A stretch of DNA of 16,313 bases. It comes from JAJTFW01 sp031411335. Its GTDB lineage: Bacteria; Bacteroidota; Bacteroidia; AKYH767-A; OLB10. The DNA lies in the NCBI GenBank assembly GCA_031411335.1, contig JANOAX010000268.1:1-16313 (forward strand), given 5' to 3'. Under the pieces are notes generated by a model, which ran no database searches, had not been told where the DNA came from, and saw nothing but the letters and a program-made list of their open reading frames with translations. Shown here one piece after another: positions 13,114-16,313 of this stretch (positions are counted from its first letter, which is position 1; every line of letters begins with the position of its first letter). The translations under genes were made by a program, and so were the position numbers.

Positions 13114-14204
13114 AAGTGTTGCATGTCTCCACACCCATTAGCTGGCGAGGAGGTGAGCAACAAGCCGCTTATCTTGCTCGTGCCTTGAAAGAGATGAAAG
13201 TGGATGTGAGTGTGATGACTCCCCTCCATTCCGCACTCTCTAGTCGCATGAAGGATGATGGAATCAATGTAATAAATTTTGTTTCTCGTGGTGTATTGGA
13301 TTTAAGTTTGGCGAAGAAGATTGCAAAAGTTTGTGTCGATGAAAATTTTGATTTGATTCATACGCACGATTCTCATGCGCATAGCGCCGCTGTTTTGTCA
13401 GCAGCCGTTTTTGGAAATAAAACACCTGTTGTTGTAAGTCGCCGTGTTGATTTTGCCGTTTCGTCAAATCCATTTTCTAAATGGAAATACAATCATACTG
13501 CTATTAAAAAAATTATTTGTGTTTCCGAAATGATTTTGAAAATTACTGCACCTTCTATCGCCGATAAGGGTAAACTTACGGTGGTTCATTCAGGAATCAA
13601 TACTGCAAATTATAATTTCTTGCCAGAAGGGAATATGCTAAAGGAAGAATTGAATCTTTCTCAAGACGTGCTTCTCGTTGGTAATCTAAGTGCACTCGCC
13701 GATCATAAAGATTTTCCAACTTTTCTAAAAGTTGCCAGAGAAGTAATAGATGCAAGTCCTTTAGTTCATTTTGTTATAGCTGGTTCAGGAGATGAACAAA
13801 GTTTAATTGATAAATTTATTGGTGAACATAATTTGTCTTCCCGAATTCATCTGCTCGGATTCAGAAAAGATATTACGAAAGTGATGAAGTCTTTGGATGT
13901 ATTTTTAATTACATCTAAAACAGAAGGGTTAGGGACGATTGTACTTGAAGCCTTTGCTGCTGAAATTCCTGTGGTGGCTACTCGTGCTGGTGGAATTCCA
14001 GAGTTGGTGAGCGATGGCGTGACAGGCTTGTTAGCGCAGGTGGGTGATGTAGATGGGTTGAAAGTGGCCGTGCAAAAAATTCTTTCTGATCACGAGTTAA
14101 GAATGATACTCATCAATAACGCAAAAATAAAAGTGCAAGGATTTTCTTTTCAAGCAACCGCTCAAAAAACATTAAGTATATATCAAGAAATTATCAATAG
14201 ATAA
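13110..14204 (+). CDS. GT4-family (GT-B fold) glycosyltransferase
   Basis: The 364-residue protein has an N-terminal Rossmann half with ISWRGGEQQAAYLARAL at 10-26 (glycine-rich acceptor loop) and FDLIHTHDSHAHSAAVL at 80-96. The linker holds VVHSGIN at 158-164, and the C-terminal half carries FVIAGSGDEQ at 221-230 and KTEGLGTIVLEAFAAEIPVV at 270-289 with the E-x7-E donor-site pair Glu272 and Glu280. PVVATRAGGIPELV and DGVTGLL follow. This is the general GT4 pattern for a retaining transferase using an NDP-sugar; the sugar is unknown. It overlaps the GT2 gene by 4 nt and has AAGGA about 8 nt before its ATG. The two enzymes probably extend the same surface glycan or lipopolysaccharide core. Its stop codon is directly followed by the uvrC start. 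Confidence 0.9.
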   Translation: MKVLHVSTPISWRGGEQQAAYLARALKEMKVDVSVMTPLHSALSSRMKDDGINVINFVSRGVLDLSLAKKIAKVCVDENFDLIHTHDSHAHSAAVLSAAVFGNKTPVVVSRRVDFAVSSNPFSKWKYNHTAIKKIICVSEMILKITAPSIADKGKLTVVHSGINTANYNFLPEGNMLKEELNLSQDVLLVGNLSALADHKDFPTFLKVAREVIDASPLVHFVIAGSGDEQSLIDKFIGEHNLSSRIHLLGFRKDITKVMKSLDVFLITSKTEGLGTIVLEAFAAEIPVVATRAGGIPELVSDGVTGLLAQVGDVDGLKVAVQKILSDHELRMILINNAKIKVQGFSFQATAQKTLSIYQEIINR

Positions 14205-16010
14205 TTGGCAACCGATAATATCCATATTAAACAAATTGTTTCATCGTTACCTGATACGCCAGGCGTATATCAGTTTTATAACGAGGAGATGGGAATTTTG
14301 TATATTGGAAAAGCAAAGAATTTAAAGCGAAGGGTTAGCAGTTATTTTAATAAGAATCACAACAGCAACCGCATCAGTATGATGGTGCGACAAATTGCCG
14401 ACATTAAAACGATTCTTGTTGAAACAGAGTACGACGCTTTGTTGCTTGAGAATAATCTCATCAAGAAATATCAACCTCGCTATAATGTGAGCTTGAAGGA
14501 TGATAAAACGTATCCGTGGATTGTCATTAAAAACGAAGCTTTCCCGCGCGTGTTTTATTCTCGTCGAAAAATTAATGATGGAAGTACGTACTATGGTCCG
14601 TATGCTTCCGTGACGATGATCCAAACCATGTTGGAACTCATCAACAAATTGTATAAGCTCAGAACATGCAATTTAGTTTTGTCGAAAGAGAACATCGAAA
14701 AGAAAAAGTTCCGACTTTGTCTAGAGTATCACGTAGGGAATTGTTTAGGGCCTTGTGAAAGCTTGCAATCGAAGGAAGATTACGATTTAGCAATCACAGG
14801 CATTAAGGATATTCTAAAAGGAAACATCAATAATGTGATCCGTCATTTGGAAGATCAGATGAAAGATCATGCTTCAAAGCGTGAATTTGAAAATGCTCAA
14901 TTGACTAAGGAAAAGATTGAAATTTTGGAGAAGTACAAGGGACGTAGTGTGATCGTGCATCCTACCATACACAACGTCGATGTTTATTCTTATGTAGATG
15001 AATTGAATTCAGCTTTTGTAAATTACATGAAGGTGATGAGCGGCGCTATTGTGCAATCGTTCACTTTGGAGTTAAAGAAGAAACTCGATGAGTCACCCGC
15101 TGAGTTGTTGAGTCTCGCGATTGCGGAACTGCGTCAACGTTATGAAGGTGATGCGAAGGAAGTATTGGTTCCATTTGAACCCGAGTTGGAAATCCCGGGT
15201 GTGCAATTTATCATTCCTAAAATTGGTGATAAGAAAAAACTCCTCGACCTCAGCGAGAAGAACGTACGCTATTTTATGAAGGATAAGATGGAGCAAGCCG
15301 ATAAACTCAATCCCGAACATCGTATAGAGCGATTGATGACGGTGATGCAAAAAGAATTGCGCTTAACGGAAAAACCTTATCATATTGAGTGTTTCGATAA
15401 TTCCAATTTTCAAGGTGATTATGCTGTAGCGGCGATGAGTGTATTTAAAAATGGCAGGCCTTCCAAAAGTGATTATCGACATTTCAATATTAAAACTGTA
15501 GTAGGACCTGATGATTTTGCGAGTATGGAAGAAGTGATTTATCGCCGATACAAACGCATGAAGGAGGAAAATCAACCCATTCCACAACTCATTGTTATTG
15601 ATGGAGGAAAGGGGCAATTATCTGCTGCACTCACGAGTTTAGAAAAACTAGAGTTGCGTGGGAAAATTAGTATCATCGGAATCGCAAAGAAGTTAGAAGA
15701 AATTTATTTTCCGGGCGATTCACTCCCGTTGTACTTAGATAAAAAAAGCGAAACGTTAAAGATCATTCAACAGCTGCGCGATGAAGTGCATCGTTTTGGA
15801 ATTACACATCATCGAAATAAAAGAAGTAAAGGAGTAATCAAAACAGAACTCAGCGATATCAAAGGAATTGGAGAAGCAACAACCGAAATTTTGTTAAAAC
15901 ATTTTCGATCGGTGAAAAGAATCAAGGAAGCCAAGTTCGATGAACTAACCGCCGTTATAGGAACGGCAAAAGCAAAAATTGTACAGGAGCATTTTAAGAA
16001 AGAAGAGTAA
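14205..16010 (+). CDS. uvrC: Excinuclease ABC subunit C (nucleotide excision repair nuclease)
   Basis: The 601-residue protein is full length for UvrC, which makes both incisions around a lesion in the UvrB-DNA complex. The N-terminal GIY-YIG nuclease has GVYQFYN at 20-26, GILYIGKAKNLKRRVSSYF at 30-48 and Glu77. The linker contains LCLEYHVGNCLGPC at 171-184. The UvrB-binding UVR helices are at about 210-244. The RNase H-like nuclease starts around IECFDNSNFQGDYAVAAM at 394-411 with the likely catalytic Asp398, then LIVIDGGKGQLSAA at 462-475 with Asp466, and EVHRFGITHHRNKR at 527-540. Helix-hairpin-helix motifs end the protein (IKGIGEATTEILLKHF at 552-567, then IGTAKAKIVQEHF). The start must be the TTG at 14205, because the preceding codon is the TAA of the GT4 gene and the next in-frame ATG (Met29) would lose the GIY motif. 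Confidence 0.96.
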   Translation: MATDNIHIKQIVSSLPDTPGVYQFYNEEMGILYIGKAKNLKRRVSSYFNKNHNSNRISMMVRQIADIKTILVETEYDALLLENNLIKKYQPRYNVSLKDDKTYPWIVIKNEAFPRVFYSRRKINDGSTYYGPYASVTMIQTMLELINKLYKLRTCNLVLSKENIEKKKFRLCLEYHVGNCLGPCESLQSKEDYDLAITGIKDILKGNINNVIRHLEDQMKDHASKREFENAQLTKEKIEILEKYKGRSVIVHPTIHNVDVYSYVDELNSAFVNYMKVMSGAIVQSFTLELKKKLDESPAELLSLAIAELRQRYEGDAKEVLVPFEPELEIPGVQFIIPKIGDKKKLLDLSEKNVRYFMKDKMEQADKLNPEHRIERLMTVMQKELRLTEKPYHIECFDNSNFQGDYAVAAMSVFKNGRPSKSDYRHFNIKTVVGPDDFASMEEVIYRRYKRMKEENQPIPQLIVIDGGKGQLSAALTSLEKLELRGKISIIGIAKKLEEIYFPGDSLPLYLDKKSETLKIIQQLRDEVHRFGITHHRNKRSKGVIKTELSDIKGIGEATTEILLKHFRSVKRIKEAKFDELTAVIGTAKAKIVQEHFKKEE

Positions 16011-16313
16011 TCGTAGATTAAAATTACTCGTAAAATCGAAATTCAGTTTTAACACTAAAGGCACAAGAGGTCACAAGAGAACACTTGAGGTAATTTTTGA
16101 TTTATAAAGCCCCTCGCCCCTTTTATCCTGCCTGCTGAGAAAACTTTGCGCCTTCACGTCTTTGCGAGAATAATTATCGTCGAAACTCTGCTGAGAAAAC
16201 TTCGCGCCTCTGCGCCTCGTATGTTTGCAGGCTAGGTAACAAAACCCCATAGACAGTATATTAGAATTTGAGTAAAAAGTCAAATCTTTGTAGATATAAA
16301 CCAAAATAAGAAA
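16011..16313. repeat. Gene-free region with dispersed CGCAAAG-type repeat and direct repeats
   Basis: No convincing gene is present after uvrC. CACAAGAG occurs twice, at 16062-16069 and 16072-16079. A 21-nt sequence starting TGCTGAGAAAACTT occurs at 16133-16153 and again at 16189-16209 with one mismatch. Between them, 16144-16179 contains CTTTGCGCC and the 20-nt segment related to the reverse complement of 5594-5613. Further TCTGCGCCTC follows at 16209-16218. The last 50 nt are AT-rich and may hold the promoter of the next gene beyond the window, but no exact TAnnTTTG match is present. Confidence 0.65.

Noticed and set aside
16071..16304. 77-residue minus-strand reading frame
   Set aside because: It runs through the intergenic repeats, has biased low-information sequence, and no recognisable domain or start signal.

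Overview
The window reads as ordinary chromosome from an AT-rich member of the Bacteroidota. Five genes encode secreted proteins, four with a visible N-terminal signal peptide and all with a C-terminal type A sorting domain of the type IX secretion system (T9SS). Two intergenic sites match the Bacteroidota promoter pattern TTTG-N-TAnnTTTG, and most starts lack a clear Shine-Dalgarno sequence. I see no rRNA, tRNA, CRISPR array, transposase, phage gene or toxin-antitoxin pair. The family or class cannot be fixed from the sequence alone.

Layout. Positions 1-483 hold the end of a secreted FN3-like/T9SS protein. A tight plus-strand cluster follows at 514-2616: ribose-5-phosphate isomerase B, a class IV aminotransferase and a sulfotransferase-like P-loop protein, with 9-nt gaps between them. 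A second T9SS protein (2691-4244), a GNAT acetyltransferase (4302-4811) and a DUF2238/YjdF-type membrane protein (4901-5551) come next. Two minus-strand secreted genes, a seven-unit kelch protein (5709-7019) and a small CARDB-like protein (7208-7891), converge on the DUF2238 gene. They are separated from it by a repeat-filled 157-nt gap. A helical protein of unknown function (7992-9446) is divergent from them. It is followed by an 840-residue secreted protein with nine PKD-like repeats (9621-12143) that has a good promoter in front and a strong terminator behind. The window ends with a tightly packed set: GT2 glycosyltransferase, GT4 glycosyltransferase and uvrC (12355-16010). A repeat-rich intergenic region (16011-16313) closes it.

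How the genes relate. The two glycosyltransferases probably act together in a surface glycan or lipopolysaccharide core; uvrC appears to be co-transcribed with them without an obvious functional link. The five T9SS cargo proteins are individual genes, and no T9SS machinery gene is present. The most interesting gene pair is the aminotransferase plus sulfotransferase-like protein. As far as I recall, plants carry these two domains fused in one chloroplast protein annotated as 'branched-chain-amino-acid aminotransferase-like', so the pair may form one unassigned enzyme system.

Other points worth a second look: an active-site substitution in that aminotransferase; a TTG-initiated uvrC directly abutting, in the same frame, the stop codon of the upstream gene; a strict four-cysteine pattern in each PKD repeat; and intergenic repeats of two kinds, a 7-bp-period array type and a dispersed CGCAAAG-type element present in opposite orientations at both ends. 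I did not find a clearly new multi-gene system.
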